A program made the translations under genes and the position numbers. The notes beneath the pieces were generated by a model. That model was given only the letters and a program-made list of their open reading frames with translations. It was not told where the DNA came from and searched no databases. Shown in pieces: positions 39,592 to 50,457 of a stretch of DNA of 64,000 bases (positions are counted from its first letter, which is position 1; every line of letters starts with the position of its first letter). This stretch comes from CAWGOF01 sp963824225 (GTDB lineage Bacteria; Acidobacteriota; Polarisedimenticolia; Polarisedimenticolales; Polarisedimenticolaceae): the NCBI GenBank assembly GCA_963824225.1, contig CAWGOF010000002.1:620001-684000 (forward strand), written 5' to 3'.

Positions 39592-39632
39592 GCGCCCAGG
39601 CCACCCTCCCCCGGTCCGGGCGCATTTTTTTT
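39592..39632 (+). terminator. Rho-independent terminator after pntB
   Basis: GCGCCC (39592-39597) pairs with GGGCGC (39618-39623), followed by A and eight T (39625-39632). It lies 37 bases past the pntB stop, in the only T8 run I noticed in the window, and separates the pnt operon from the convergent cupin gene. Confidence 0.65.
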
Positions 39633-39639
39633 GCGGCGC

Positions 39640-40122
39640 CTACTCCTCGTCGTACCAGTAGTCGACCTTTGCCGCCTGCGGCAGGAACGCGTACACGCTG
39701 CGGACGGTCGGGTCGCCACCGGGGGCCGAGCCGGCGAACACGCCGATCTTCTCCGAGTCGGGGTACACCGAGATCTCGGGCTCGATCATCGTCGAGATCA
39801 TCAGGATCCGCACCGGCTCCTCCGTGTCGTTGATCACCTGGTGCGCCCCGGCGGGGCCGACGGGGAACGCGACGTAGTCGCCGGCTCGAACCCGCAGCTC
39901 GCGCCCGTCGAGGCGCAGCGTCGCGCTGCCGGCGAGCACGTACATCGCCTCCTCGTTCGCCGTGTGGAAGTGGTACGGGAACGGGCGTTTCCCCGGCGGG
40001 ATCTCGTACAGGCTGCAGCCGATCTCCCGGCCCCCCGCGGCCTTGCCCAGCTGCTTCCTGCGGAGCGCGAATCGCTCGCCGTGCGACTCCGGATCCCAGG
40101 GGATGTCCGACTCGTTCACCAT
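39640..40122 (-). CDS. Cupin-domain protein
   Basis: 160 residues from ATG 40122 (GGAGG upstream). One cupin barrel: motif 1 YHFHTANEEAMYVLAGSATL with the His-x-His and Glu metal ligands, motif 2 DYVAFPVGPAGAHQVIND. Then a segment typical of small sugar-binding or regulatory cupins (MIEPEISVYPDSEKIGVF) and the ending KVDYWYDEE. Substrate unknown. It lies 17 bases after the 3-hydroxyacyl-CoA dehydrogenase gene on the same strand and is probably co-transcribed. Confidence 0.85.
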   Translation of the reverse strand: MVNESDIPWDPESHGERFALRRKQLGKAAGGREIGCSLYEIPPGKRPFPYHFHTANEEAMYVLAGSATLRLDGRELRVRAGDYVAFPVGPAGAHQVINDTEEPVRILMISTMIEPEISVYPDSEKIGVFAGSAPGGDPTVRSVYAFLPQAAKVDYWYDEE

Positions 40123-40139
40123 GAGCGCCTCCTTCCGTC

Positions 40140-40985
40140 TCACCAGTCGTAGAACCCGCGGCCGGTCTTCTTTCCGAGGCGCCCCTCGGCGACGAAACGG
40201 CGCAGGATCGCCGGTGGCCGGAACGCCTCGGATCCGAGCTCGCGCTCGAGGTGCTCGGCGATCGCCAGGCGCACGTCGAGGCCCACGAGATCGGTCAGCC
40301 GCAGCGGGCCCATCGGATGGCGGTAGCCCAGCGTCATCGCCTTGTCGATGTCCTCGGCCGACGCCACGCCCTGCTCGAGCATGCGCATCGCCTCGAGCCC
40401 GAGCGCGACACCGAGGCGGCTCGAGGCGAAGCCCGGCGTGTCGCGAACGACGATCGGCTCCTTGCCCATCGCCCGGCCGAGCGCGACCGCGCGGGTGACT
40501 GACTCCTCGGACGTCGCCTGGGCTCGCACGACCTCGACCAGAGCCATGAGATGGACCGGGTTGAAGAAATGCAAACCGACGACGCGCGACGGCACGGTCG
40601 CGGCCTCGGCGATGCGCCCGATCGGCAGCGACGACGTATTGCTCGCGAGGAGCGCGGTCTGGGGCGCGAGGCGGCCGAGCGCGGCGAAGATCTCGCGCTT
40701 CAGCTCGAGCGACTCGGGCGCGGCTTCGATCGCGGCGTCGACGTCGAGCGCTCCCACGACCAGGTCGGGTCGCGCCACGATCCGGCCGAGCGTCTGCGCC
40801 TTCTGCTCCGGCGTGACCTTGCCGCGCCTGATCCCGTCGTCGAGCGTCGCGGCGATGCCGTCGATGCCTCGCCGAACGAGCTCTTCGGTCGTATCGTGCA
40901 GCCGCACGTCGAAGCCGCTCGCGGCCGCGACCTGTGCGATGCCACGGCCCATCGTGCCCGCGCCGACAACGAGGATCGTCTGCAT
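40140..40985 (-). CDS. 3-hydroxybutyryl-CoA dehydrogenase
   Basis: 281 residues, the usual length of single-domain short-chain 3-hydroxyacyl-CoA dehydrogenases (PaaH/Hbd type). NAD motif VVGAGTMGRGIAQVAA at 6-21; catalytic region LLASNTSSLPI and GLHFFNPVHLMALVEVV (catalytic His); C-terminal domain DTPGFASSRLGVALGLEAMR and the terminal GRLGKKTGRGFYDW. It oxidises 3-hydroxyacyl-CoA to the 3-keto form. The start is set at ATG 40985 because the preceding 15 codons are not conserved-looking. It is divergent from a membrane-protein gene 32 bases away. Confidence 0.93.
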   Translation of the reverse strand: MQTILVVGAGTMGRGIAQVAAASGFDVRLHDTTEELVRRGIDGIAATLDDGIRRGKVTPEQKAQTLGRIVARPDLVVGALDVDAAIEAAPESLELKREIFAALGRLAPQTALLASNTSSLPIGRIAEAATVPSRVVGLHFFNPVHLMALVEVVRAQATSEESVTRAVALGRAMGKEPIVVRDTPGFASSRLGVALGLEAMRMLEQGVASAEDIDKAMTLGYRHPMGPLRLTDLVGLDVRLAIAEHLERELGSEAFRPPAILRRFVAEGRLGKKTGRGFYDW

Positions 40986-41017
40986 GCCTGCCTCGTGAAG
41001 TGCGCGAAGGATATCCG

Positions 41018-41602
41018 ATGTTGCACGCATCCGCCGTCGTCGGGCTCGCGGGAGCGATCGCCGCGGGGATCGCGCTCGGCGATCTGGCGATCGCGATCCT
41101 CGGACCGCGGCTCGCGCGCAGGGCGACGAGGCGGCGGCCGCCGCGGCGGCGGCGACGCGCGGCGTGGCTCGCCGCGACGGCCGCGTGCCGGCGGGCGCTC
41201 CCGTGGACCGTCGTCGGCACAGGCGCGACGGCCGCCCTGTCCTGGGTCACCGGCGCCGCGCTGCCGGCCGCCGCGGCCGCGGCCGCCGCGGCCGCGGCCG
41301 CCGCGATCGCCGCCGGGGCCGGGACGGTCGGCGGGCTCCTGCTGCTCGTCGCCGGACGGATCGAATCGCGGGGCTCCCGATCGACCGGCCGCGCGCTCGC
41401 GCGCCTCGCGGGCCAGATCGCGTTCCTCGGGGCCGCCGCGTTCGCGCTCGTCGACGGCGCATCCCACGTCGTGGCAGCGTGCCTCGTCGTGCTCGGCGGC
41501 TCGGTCGCTCTGCTCGCCGGGCTCGCCGGCAAGCCGCGGCCGTCCGGTGCTGTGGCGCTCGTGCTGTGCGGCGCGGGCCTCGTCTCGCTCGTCGTTCTCT
41601 GA
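41018..41602 (+). CDS. Small hypothetical membrane protein, Ala-rich
   Basis: 194 residues from ATG 41018 (AAGGA upstream). Five or six hydrophobic segments (SAVVGLAGAIAAGIALGDLAI, ALVDGASHVVAACLVVLGG, and others), a basic stretch at about 35-50 (RRRPPRRRRRAAW), and an uninterrupted run of about 14 alanines. Not recognised. It fills the space between two real genes and its hydrophobic pattern supports a membrane protein, but extreme GC makes chance open frames common here, so the call is tentative. Confidence 0.5.
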   Translation: MLHASAVVGLAGAIAAGIALGDLAIAILGPRLARRATRRRPPRRRRRAAWLAATAACRRALPWTVVGTGATAALSWVTGAALPAAAAAAAAAAAAAIAAGAGTVGGLLLLVAGRIESRGSRSTGRALARLAGQIAFLGAAAFALVDGASHVVAACLVVLGGSVALLAGLAGKPRPSGAVALVLCGAGLVSLVVL

Positions 41603-41656
41603 GTCGCGCTTCCCGCGCTGCTACACTGTCGCCCGATCGAATCGCGGAGTGAGACG

Positions 41657-43693
<2,037 letters not shown>

Positions 43694-43695
43694 GC

Positions 43696-44697
43696 GTGGA
43701 CCCGTCGCCCGAGGAGCCGCGCCCGGGCGCGCTCGATCGAGCGGTCGACCTCGCGGCGCGGATGCTCGACTCGTTCGGGCTCAACGGCACGCGCCTGCGC
43801 TGGCGCTGGAACCGGCATCGGGTGCGCTTGGCCGAAGCCGGGGCCCGGGGCGGGATGGTCGTGCGCTCGGCGCGCGCCAAGCACAAGATGTGCCCCGCGT
43901 GTCGAGCGCTCGTCTCGCGCTCGGCCTCGCGCTGCGAAGCCTGCGGCGCCGATCTGGCGAGCGTTCGCGGGCCCGGTGTGAGCCGCGTCGTGGCCAACCT
44001 GCTGCCCGGGATCACCGCGGCCACGTCGCTCTTGTTGCTGACCAACGGCTTCTGGTTCCTGCTGACGCTCCTCGCGCAGATCAAGGGTGGTGAGGGCCCG
44101 GGCGGCCTGTTCGCCTCGTTCGACGGTCGCCTGCTCTACGTGTTCGGTTCGGGATGGAGCGTGGCCACGCTCTCGGGTGAGTGGTGGCGCATCGTCACGC
44201 CGATCTTCCTCCACGGCGGGATCCTGCACTTCTTTTTCAACTCGTACGTCCTCGTGCAGCTCGGGCCGCTGGTCGAGGAGGAGTTCGGGACCGAGCGGTT
44301 CTGGGTCGCCTACCTGCTGAGCGGGATCGCCGGAAGCGCGCTGAGCCAGTTCGTCCGCACGGTGAACACGGTCGGAGCCTCGGGCGCGATCTTCGGCCTG
44401 ATCGGCCTGCTCCTGGTCCACGGCTGGCGCACCGGCGGTGCGCGAGGCACCGCGCTGCGCGCGGCGATGACGCGCTACCTCGTCTACATCCTGGTGTTCA
44501 GCCTGATCCCCGGCACTGGCATCGATCACCTGAACCACGCAGGCGGCCTGGCCTGTGGCGCGCTCCTCGGCCTCGTCGTGCGCGCAGGCGCGTTCCGCGG
44601 ACGAGGCGCGGCCGTGACGTGGGGCGGGATGGCGGTTCTGGGCGTGCTGCTCGTGCTGTGGAGCTTCTACCGTGTCGCGGTGCCGGCTCTGACCTGA
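43696..44697 (+). CDS. Rhomboid intramembrane serine protease with N-terminal zinc ribbon
   Basis: 333 residues from GTG 43696, two bases after the previous stop. Residues 60-85 hold a zinc ribbon (CPACRALVSRSASRCEACG). Then six or seven membrane helices with rhomboid hallmarks: WWRIVTPIFLHGGILHFFFN (helix 2 with the HxxxN-type motif), VGASGAIFGL (nucleophile Ser) and GIDHLNHAGGLACGALLG (catalytic His). It cleaves transmembrane substrates within the bilayer; the substrate is unknown. The zinc-ribbon extension may recruit clients. Confidence 0.92.
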   Translation: MDPSPEEPRPGALDRAVDLAARMLDSFGLNGTRLRWRWNRHRVRLAEAGARGGMVVRSARAKHKMCPACRALVSRSASRCEACGADLASVRGPGVSRVVANLLPGITAATSLLLLTNGFWFLLTLLAQIKGGEGPGGLFASFDGRLLYVFGSGWSVATLSGEWWRIVTPIFLHGGILHFFFNSYVLVQLGPLVEEEFGTERFWVAYLLSGIAGSALSQFVRTVNTVGASGAIFGLIGLLLVHGWRTGGARGTALRAAMTRYLVYILVFSLIPGTGIDHLNHAGGLACGALLGLVVRAGAFRGRGAAVTWGGMAVLGVLLVLWSFYRVAVPALT

Positions 44698-44704
44698 GCC
44701 CGCG

Positions 44705-45481
44705 TCAGTGCTTCTGCACCGCCAGGCGGTCGATGTCCTGCTTTAGCGCGGGATTGACCTGCATGCCCAGCCGCTCGGCCTCGGCCACCGCATGGCGCGC
44801 ATCCTCGAACCGCCCGGCTTTCATGTACAGCACCGCCAGATTGTTCTGGACCAGCGGGAACTTCGTGTTCTTCTGCGCGCAGGTCTCCCAGGCGACGCGC
44901 GCTTCGTCGTAGCGCTCGAGGCGGAACAGCGCGTTGCCGATGTGAAAGTAGACGTCCGCCGGCGGGCCCGGGTCGGCCGACGCCGTCGGCAGCGGTACCG
45001 CCTGCAGCGTCTGAATCCGCTGCTCGATCGTGCGCTCCATGTTCTGCTGGTTCGTCGAGAGCCCGTCCTCCGCGTCGGGACCCCGCGCCTGGTTGTGCAT
45101 GTCGCGCAGCTGGTCCTGCAGCGTTCGGATCTCGTCCTGCGTCTTGGCGTAGCGCTCCATCTCGATCTGCTGCAGCGCGTCGCCGTACTGCCCATAGGCG
45201 TCCCGGGCGGATGTGTACTCGCGCAGCGCGCCCGCGAAATCCTTGCGCGCGAGCGCGACGTGGCCCAGGCCCATGTGCGCCGGCGGATAGTCGTGCGCGA
45301 GCGCTAGCGCCTTGGCGAACCCCTCGCCGGCCTTGTCGTAGTTCCCCGATTGCAACGCGCGCATCGCCGTCTGAGACTGCCGCTCGGCCTGCCGGATCTC
45401 GCTGACCCCTGGCGGTGCGGCCTCGGCGGCCGCGGCCGCAGCTGCGAGGGCCAGCGCGACCCGACCGACCGGCGCACGCAT
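44705..45481 (-). CDS. Exported TPR-repeat protein
   Basis: 258 residues: signal peptide (1-22), TPR pair at about 33-100 (GNYDKAGEGFAKALALAHDY, GLGHVALARKDFAGALREYT), a Gln/Glu-rich helical linker (about 105-160), and a second TPR group at about 175-245 (VYFHIGNALFRLERYDEARVAW, NNLAVLYMKAGRFEDARHAV). It serves as a protein-interaction scaffold, probably periplasmic. Last gene of a three-gene minus-strand operon, six bases after the preceding one. Confidence 0.82.
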   Translation of the reverse strand: MRAPVGRVALALAAAAAAAEAAPPGVSEIRQAERQSQTAMRALQSGNYDKAGEGFAKALALAHDYPPAHMGLGHVALARKDFAGALREYTSARDAYGQYGDALQQIEMERYAKTQDEIRTLQDQLRDMHNQARGPDAEDGLSTNQQNMERTIEQRIQTLQAVPLPTASADPGPPADVYFHIGNALFRLERYDEARVAWETCAQKNTKFPLVQNNLAVLYMKAGRFEDARHAVAEAERLGMQVNPALKQDIDRLAVQKH

Positions 45482-45487
45482 TTCTCG

Positions 45488-46663
45488 CTACTCCGCCGCC
45501 CGCGTGTATACCGCCTTGGCTGCGGTGAACCAGTTCTTCCCGCCGTCGGTCGACACGTCGCGGTCGATCTGGAACCCGTCGGCCGTGATGCTGTGGATCA
45601 CGGTCTTCGTGTGGATCGTCGTGCCGAACATCTCGAGCGTCGTGCCGGTTTTCTCGTTCGACAGCGTGATCTTGTCGTCGGCCATCTCGCCCTCCTCGAC
45701 GTCCATCGTCCGCGACTCGGCCGAGATCTCGGTCAGGCGATACCGCTTGCGGAAACGATCGTACGACAGCGTGCGCACCACGTCACTCCCGTCCGTGGTG
45801 AACCGCTCCTCGAGCAGCGCTCCGCCCATGGCGCTCTGGACGCTCGACTCGCGCTTGCCCTCCGTCCACTGGGCCTGCGGGTTGTCGCGCTGGGACGTCG
45901 CCACCTGGAACTTCCCGGCCAGCGGCATCACCGGGGCCATGCCCGGCGGCGGCGGCAGCTTGAACATCGCGTCGTCGACCGGCACGTTCAGCTCGACCGA
46001 CTTGACGGTGAAGATGCGCTCCCGCGTGTACCACTGCGATTCGACTCGGTGCGGGATCACTACGTTCGACACCTTTCGAAAATCGTCGTAGTACGTGCGC
46101 TGGGGCATCGGCCGGCCGAAGTCCGAGCCCGGCGATTCGCGGCCCATCTCGAGGAACGTCTTCGGATCGAGGTACCACTTTTCCTTGGCGCCGTCGGGAC
46201 GCGTCAATTCGAGCGCGAGCGCGGGCACGCCGTCGAGCTCGGCCGGGCCGAGGAGCGCGGCCTGGTAACCGTTCTTCGGGTACTCGAAGATCGGTGTGAC
46301 GAACCACAGCTCGCCCTGCTGGACTGCGAGGTCCGCGCCGCTCAGCTCGACCGCGCCCTGATCGGCGAAGCCGTTGTCGGACCAGATCGTCTTGCCGTCG
46401 GAGCCGATGACGATCCGATGGCCGTTCCACACGTGGTCCACGTAATAGCCGTTCTCACGTTTGCGGTACATCGTGTACGGCGTCTTGAGGCTGAACGCCG
46501 CGCAGTCCCCGGTCAGCTTCATCGTCTGGATCTTGGCCCACGCCTCGGCGCCGCCGTGCGCGGCGACGTGCTTGGCCACCACCTCGTCGAGCGTCTGGGC
46601 CCGAGCACCCGGAACCCCCAGCGCGAGGACGAACACCGACAGCCCGATCGCAGAGCGTCTCAT
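45488..46663 (-). CDS. Exported lipoprotein-sorting-like protein
   Basis: 391 residues from ATG 46663 (GGGGAG upstream); the frame continues into the previous gene but without sense. Signal peptide MRRSAIGLSVFVLALGVPGARA, then VAKHVAAHGGAEAWAKIQTM, an opening common in outer-membrane lipoprotein-sorting (LolA/LolB-fold) proteins. Beta-rich repeats follow (MYRKRENGYYVDHVWNGHRIV, KWYLDPKTFLEMGRE, VESQWYTRERIFTV). The second half (about 270-391) is a separate beta domain not recognised. Eleven bases after the beta-propeller gene, six before the TPR gene: an envelope operon. Confidence 0.75.
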   Translation of the reverse strand: MRRSAIGLSVFVLALGVPGARAQTLDEVVAKHVAAHGGAEAWAKIQTMKLTGDCAAFSLKTPYTMYRKRENGYYVDHVWNGHRIVIGSDGKTIWSDNGFADQGAVELSGADLAVQQGELWFVTPIFEYPKNGYQAALLGPAELDGVPALALELTRPDGAKEKWYLDPKTFLEMGRESPGSDFGRPMPQRTYYDDFRKVSNVVIPHRVESQWYTRERIFTVKSVELNVPVDDAMFKLPPPPGMAPVMPLAGKFQVATSQRDNPQAQWTEGKRESSVQSAMGGALLEERFTTDGSDVVRTLSYDRFRKRYRLTEISAESRTMDVEEGEMADDKITLSNEKTGTTLEMFGTTIHTKTVIHSITADGFQIDRDVSTDGGKNWFTAAKAVYTRAAE

Positions 46664-46674
46664 GGCATCTCCCC

Positions 46675-47931
46675 TCACCCGCGCAGATCGTACGCCACCA
46701 TCTCGGTGTAGTTGCGTACGTAGACCCGGCCTCCGCTGATCGTCGGCGCGGTCCAGCACCGACCCTCGAGAGCCTGGACGCTCCCGGCCTCGGCATAGGC
46801 CTCGGGGCTGGCCTCGACCCACGACAGCCGGCCCGCGTCCGAAAGCACGAGCAAATGTCCGTCGGCATAGATCAACGAGCCCTTGCCCAGGCCGCGCTTG
46901 GCCCAGGCCAGGCTCCCATCCTCGAGCCGGATGCACTTGAGCGTCGCGTTGTCGAAGCCGTAGACGTGGCCGTCGTGGACGACCGACGAGCTGAAGTGAT
47001 TGCGCATCGCCGGCTGCTTCCACAGCTCCTCGACCGTCGCGCTCGAGCCATCTTCCTTGACGCGGAAGAGCGCCGCACCGACGCCCTCGGCCCCCGAGAC
47101 GAAGATCCGATCCGGGGCGACGAAGACCGGCATGGCGTGCGTCTCGCCACGCGGCCAGTCCTGGGTCCATACCTGCTTGCCGCCACGGTCGAGGCCGACG
47201 ATCTTGCCCCCGGCGATGTACACATAGCGCGGGCCGCCGCCCAGGTCGACCAAGAGCGGCGAGTTGTATCCCGGCTGCCGGCCACCGGTCCCGACCGTCC
47301 ACTTGGCCTTCCCCGTCGCGCGATCGAGCCCGACGTAGGACTTGCCCTCGGGCCCACCCGCTTCGAGCACGACCTGGTCCCCGTCGACGAGAGCCGAGGT
47401 GGCGAAGCCGAAGTTCGGCTGAGCGCTGCCGAACGTCTCGGGCAGGTTGACCTTCCACAGCTGCTTGCCGTCCGCCGTCGCCAGCGCGACGAAGCCGCCG
47501 GTCGCGTCGAGCAGGTACAGACGGTCCCCGTCGACCGTCGGTGTCGAGCGCGTCCCGTTGCCGAACTCGTTGTCGAAGCGCTTGGCGATCGGCGTGTGCC
47601 ACAGCTCCTTGCCGGTCTTGGCGTCGAAGGCCGCCGCGCACTCCTTGGCCTCGCCGTCGATCTCCTTCGCGTAGGCCGTGTACAGCTTGTCGCCGACGAC
47701 GACGATCTCCGCGTAGCCGTCACCGAGGGGCTGGCGCCAGACCTGCTTCGGCCCACCGTCGGGCCACGACTTGAGCAGGCCCGATTCGGTCGATTGGCCG
47801 TCGCGTCGCACGCCGCGGAACTGCGGCCAGTCTCGCGCGGTGTTTTCGGCTGCGGAATCGGTGCCGGTCGCGAGCACGGCCGCCACGCCCGCCGCGCACA
47901 CGGCGAGCGCGCCAAAGACTCTGCGGTTCAT
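46675..47931 (-). CDS. Exported PQQ-like beta-propeller protein
   Basis: 418 residues from ATG 47931 (GGAGG upstream). Signal peptide (VFGALAVCAAGVAAVLATG), DWPQFRGVRRDGQS, then seven or eight blades with PQQ/BamB-type motifs: AAAFDAKTGKELWHTPI, LYLLDATGGFVALATADGKQ, VGLDRATGKAKWTVGTGG, CIRLEDGSLAWAKRGLGKG. The WPQFRG opening marks the family of periplasmic PQQ-like repeat proteins without dehydrogenase activity, often scaffolds. First gene of an operon with the sorting-like and TPR proteins. Confidence 0.88.
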   Translation of the reverse strand: MNRRVFGALAVCAAGVAAVLATGTDSAAENTARDWPQFRGVRRDGQSTESGLLKSWPDGGPKQVWRQPLGDGYAEIVVVGDKLYTAYAKEIDGEAKECAAAFDAKTGKELWHTPIAKRFDNEFGNGTRSTPTVDGDRLYLLDATGGFVALATADGKQLWKVNLPETFGSAQPNFGFATSALVDGDQVVLEAGGPEGKSYVGLDRATGKAKWTVGTGGRQPGYNSPLLVDLGGGPRYVYIAGGKIVGLDRGGKQVWTQDWPRGETHAMPVFVAPDRIFVSGAEGVGAALFRVKEDGSSATVEELWKQPAMRNHFSSSVVHDGHVYGFDNATLKCIRLEDGSLAWAKRGLGKGSLIYADGHLLVLSDAGRLSWVEASPEAYAEAGSVQALEGRCWTAPTISGGRVYVRNYTEMVAYDLRG

Positions 47932-48023
47932 TCCTGTCCTCCTCTGATCGCAGGATCTTACGCGATTCCCGCCGCCAGGTTCTGACTCCCGGGTCCCCAT
48001 CTTACGAACTCCTAACTTGCTCG

Positions 48024-48052
48024 TTACCGTCCGTTCACGCATTCGCCATAAT
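48024..48052 (+). promoter_or_regulatory. Promoter of the OprP-like porin
   Basis: TTACCG (48024-48029), 17-base spacer, CATAAT (48047-48052), 46 bases before the porin ATG. Good spacing and an AT-rich patch in an otherwise GC-rich region. No Pho-box repeats were recognised. Confidence 0.5.
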
Positions 48053-48098
48053 CTGCGGCGCTCTGCACCGGGACGAAGTTCCCGAAGGGAGATAGGGC

Positions 48099-49313
48099 AT
48101 GGGAGGCAGAAGGAGTTGGCTCGGGGCAACCGTCGGCGGTCTGGCGCTCGCCGGGGTCAGCCAGGCCGGGGTCGTCGTGTACCAGGACGGGGACAGGAAG
48201 ATCGAGGTCGGCGGGCTGATCCAGCTCGAGTACGCCCTCGTCGATCCGGACTGCGACGGGCCGGGGCCGTGCATCGTCGGGAACTCGGGCTCGACCGAGG
48301 TGCAGTCGGCCGACCGGCTGTTCTTTCGGCGCCTGCGGCCGTACCTGGCGGGCACGATCTCCAAGGGCTGGGACGCCAAGATCGAGTTCGACTTCGGCGA
48401 GGCGGCAGACGGCGACGAGATCGCGCTCAAGGATGCGTTCTTCGTCTACTCGGGCTTCGAGACCGGCAGCCTGCAGCTGACGATCGGCAACGCGAAGCAC
48501 GGCTTCGCGCGCGGGTTCTTGACCTCGTCGTCCAAGCTGCAGCTCATCGAGCGCAACATCGCCGGCGACCACAACTTCGGGACCCCCGACCGCGTGCTGG
48601 GCCTGCGCCTCGACGGGGCGTTCGCGGACAAGAAGGTCGGCTACCGCATCGGGGTCGGCGCAGAGAACCACGATCCGAACGCTTCGACGATGGACCTCGA
48701 TACGCCGGCGAACGACCAGGCGGACTGGAACCAGGGTCTGATCGTGTCCGGTCGCGTGGACTTCCACCCGCTGGGCGAGATCAAGTTCGACCAGGCGGAC
48801 TTTCACTCCGAGTCGTTCAAGCTCACGGTCAGCGTCGGAGCCTACGCCTGGCAGAACGACGACGACAACAACACGTACACCGATCCCACGACGGGGGTCG
48901 CGCTCGATCCGGATCGGCCCGATCTCGACAGCGCGAACGGGCTCGAGGTCTCGGGCGGCGTGCGGGGCCGCGGCTTTTCGGCCGACGTCGAGTGGCAGCG
49001 TATCTCGGGCGACACGGTCGATCCCGCGTTCACCGGCGGCCTGTACCTCGACGGCACGACCGATATGGACAAGCTGTCGGTCGGCGCGGGCTACATGTTC
49101 CCCGGCAACCACTTCGAGATCGCCGCAGGCTGGGACTCGCTCGACGCCGACAACTACGCGGACACGTTCGACCGGACGACGGTCGGCTTCAGCTACTACC
49201 TGCACAAGCACGACCTGAAGTTCATGGCCAACTATCGGATGGTCGAGAACTTCCTGGGGCTCACGGGCGTGGACCACAACACGGTCTTCGCCATGGGCCA
49301 ATACGTGTTCTAA
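48099..49313 (+). CDS. Phosphate-selective porin O/P-type outer-membrane porin
   Basis: 404 residues, ATG 48099 behind GAAGGGAG. Signal peptide ending about residue 23 (VSQAG). The barrel pattern fits Porin_O_P: IEVGGLIQLEYALVD, LFFRRLRPYLAGTISKGWDAK, DAFFVYSGFETGSLQLTIGN, a region with GLRLDGAFADKKVGYRIGV, and a terminal strand ending in Phe (HNTVFAMGQYVF). Family members form trimeric anion-selective channels for phosphate or pyrophosphate; selectivity here is not readable. Confidence 0.88.
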   Translation: MGGRRSWLGATVGGLALAGVSQAGVVVYQDGDRKIEVGGLIQLEYALVDPDCDGPGPCIVGNSGSTEVQSADRLFFRRLRPYLAGTISKGWDAKIEFDFGEAADGDEIALKDAFFVYSGFETGSLQLTIGNAKHGFARGFLTSSSKLQLIERNIAGDHNFGTPDRVLGLRLDGAFADKKVGYRIGVGAENHDPNASTMDLDTPANDQADWNQGLIVSGRVDFHPLGEIKFDQADFHSESFKLTVSVGAYAWQNDDDNNTYTDPTTGVALDPDRPDLDSANGLEVSGGVRGRGFSADVEWQRISGDTVDPAFTGGLYLDGTTDMDKLSVGAGYMFPGNHFEIAAGWDSLDADNYADTFDRTTVGFSYYLHKHDLKFMANYRMVENFLGLTGVDHNTVFAMGQYVF

Positions 49314-49320
49314 TTCGGGC

Positions 49321-49736
49321 ATGCGCATCCCGCCGTTCAACGCGTACCTCGGCACCGAGGTGGTGCGGCGGGAACCGGGTGGGGTCGAGCTGGCCCTCGA
49401 GCTCGGCCCGCACCACCTGAACAACCGCGGCGTGGCGCACGGAGGCGTCGTCGCGGCGCTGCTCGACAGCGCGCTGGAGCGGCGGTCGTGTCCGCGATCC
49501 CGAGCGAGTGGTGGTGCGCGACCACGTCGCTCACGCTCCAGTTCCTCGATGGCGCAGGGACGGGGCGCCTCGTGGCGGTCGGCCGTGTCGTGCGCCGTGG
49601 CCGGAGCGTCGCCTTCGCCACGGGCGAGGTGCACGACGCCGGCGGCCGGTTGATCGCCACGGCGTCGGGGAGCTGGCACCTGTGGCCCCACCGGCCGGGC
49701 CAGGTCGCCCCCCGGGCGCGCACACCGTTCGTCGTG
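49321..49736 (+). CDS. PaaI-type acyl-CoA thioesterase (hotdog fold), frameshifted
   Basis: ATG 49321 begins MRIPPFNAYLGTEVVRRE, then the PaaI signature HHLNNRGVAHGGVVAALLDS (Asn and His-Gly-Gly catalytic region). One base is missing near 49477; conserved sequence resumes in the other frame as IPSEWWCATTSLTLQFL and continues through RSVAFATGEVHDAGGRLIATASGSW. It hydrolyses acyl-CoA thioesters. After the indel the frame stays open straight into the following FAH domain, so the two may be one polypeptide. Confidence 0.75.
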
Positions 49737-50375
49737 ATGCGCGGGACGGGCGAGCGCCTGCGCGTGGGGAAGATCCTCGCCGTCGGGCGCAACTACGGGG
49801 AGCACGTCCGGGAGCTCGGCGGGACGGACACGACCCCCGTGCTGTTCTTCAAGCCGCCGACCGCGCTCGTGCACGATGGCGAGACGGTCGCGCTGCCGCG
49901 CGATGCGGGCGAGGTGCACCACGAGGTAGAGCTGGTGGTCGTGATCGGCCAGCCCGGTCGAGCGATCGAGCCCGAGCGGGCGCTCGAGCACGTGCTGGGC
50001 TACGCCGTGGGGATCGACCTGACCCTGCGCGATCTGCAACGCGAAGCCAAGCGCCGGGGCGATCCGTGGGACCTGGCGAAGGGGTTCGACGGCTCGGCGC
50101 CGGTCTCCCTCGTCCAGCCCGCCGCCGAGGTCGGCGACGGCTCGGGCCTCGCGATCCGGCTCGCGGTCAACGGGACGACGCGCCAGAGCGACAGCACCTC
50201 GACGATGCTCCGCCCGGTGCGGGACCTCGTCGCGTACGCCTCGCGCTACATCACGCTCGAGACGGGCGATCTCCTGTTCACCGGCACGCCGGCCGGCGTC
50301 GGCCCGGTCGTGCCGGGCGATGCGGTCGAGGCCGAGATCGAGCGGGTCGGCAGGCTCGCCCTGACTTTCGCCTGA
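49737..50375 (+). CDS. Fumarylacetoacetate hydrolase family protein
   Basis: 212 residues from ATG 49737, or the C-terminal part of a fusion with the upstream thioesterase. FAHD1-like: KILAVGRNYGEHVRELGG, metal ligands in VHHEVELVVVIGQPGRAI (Glu pair) and GYAVGIDLTLRDLQREAK (Asp), the GDPWDLAKGFDG segment, and the terminal LETGDLLFTGTPAGVGPV. Family members cleave acylpyruvates or decarboxylate oxaloacetate, or isomerise catechol-pathway intermediates. Next to a PaaI thioesterase, a role in breakdown of aromatic or acyl-CoA compounds is possible. Confidence 0.88.
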   Translation: MRGTGERLRVGKILAVGRNYGEHVRELGGTDTTPVLFFKPPTALVHDGETVALPRDAGEVHHEVELVVVIGQPGRAIEPERALEHVLGYAVGIDLTLRDLQREAKRRGDPWDLAKGFDGSAPVSLVQPAAEVGDGSGLAIRLAVNGTTRQSDSTSTMLRPVRDLVAYASRYITLETGDLLFTGTPAGVGPVVPGDAVEAEIERVGRLALTFA

Positions 50376-50457
50376 CTCTCGCCTTCCAGCCGCGGCGCTC
50401 GATTGTTCGTAGAATTACGTCCGCCCGACAACGCGTTCGACCCGGAGAGATGGTGGC

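Noticed and set aside
41247..41462. 71-codon Arg-rich minus-strand frame
   Set aside because: Complement of the alanine tract of the plus-strand membrane protein; low complexity.
47932..48098. Pho-box upstream of the OprP-like porin
   Set aside because: No pair of CTGTCAT-like repeats found; only a plain promoter-like sequence is visible.
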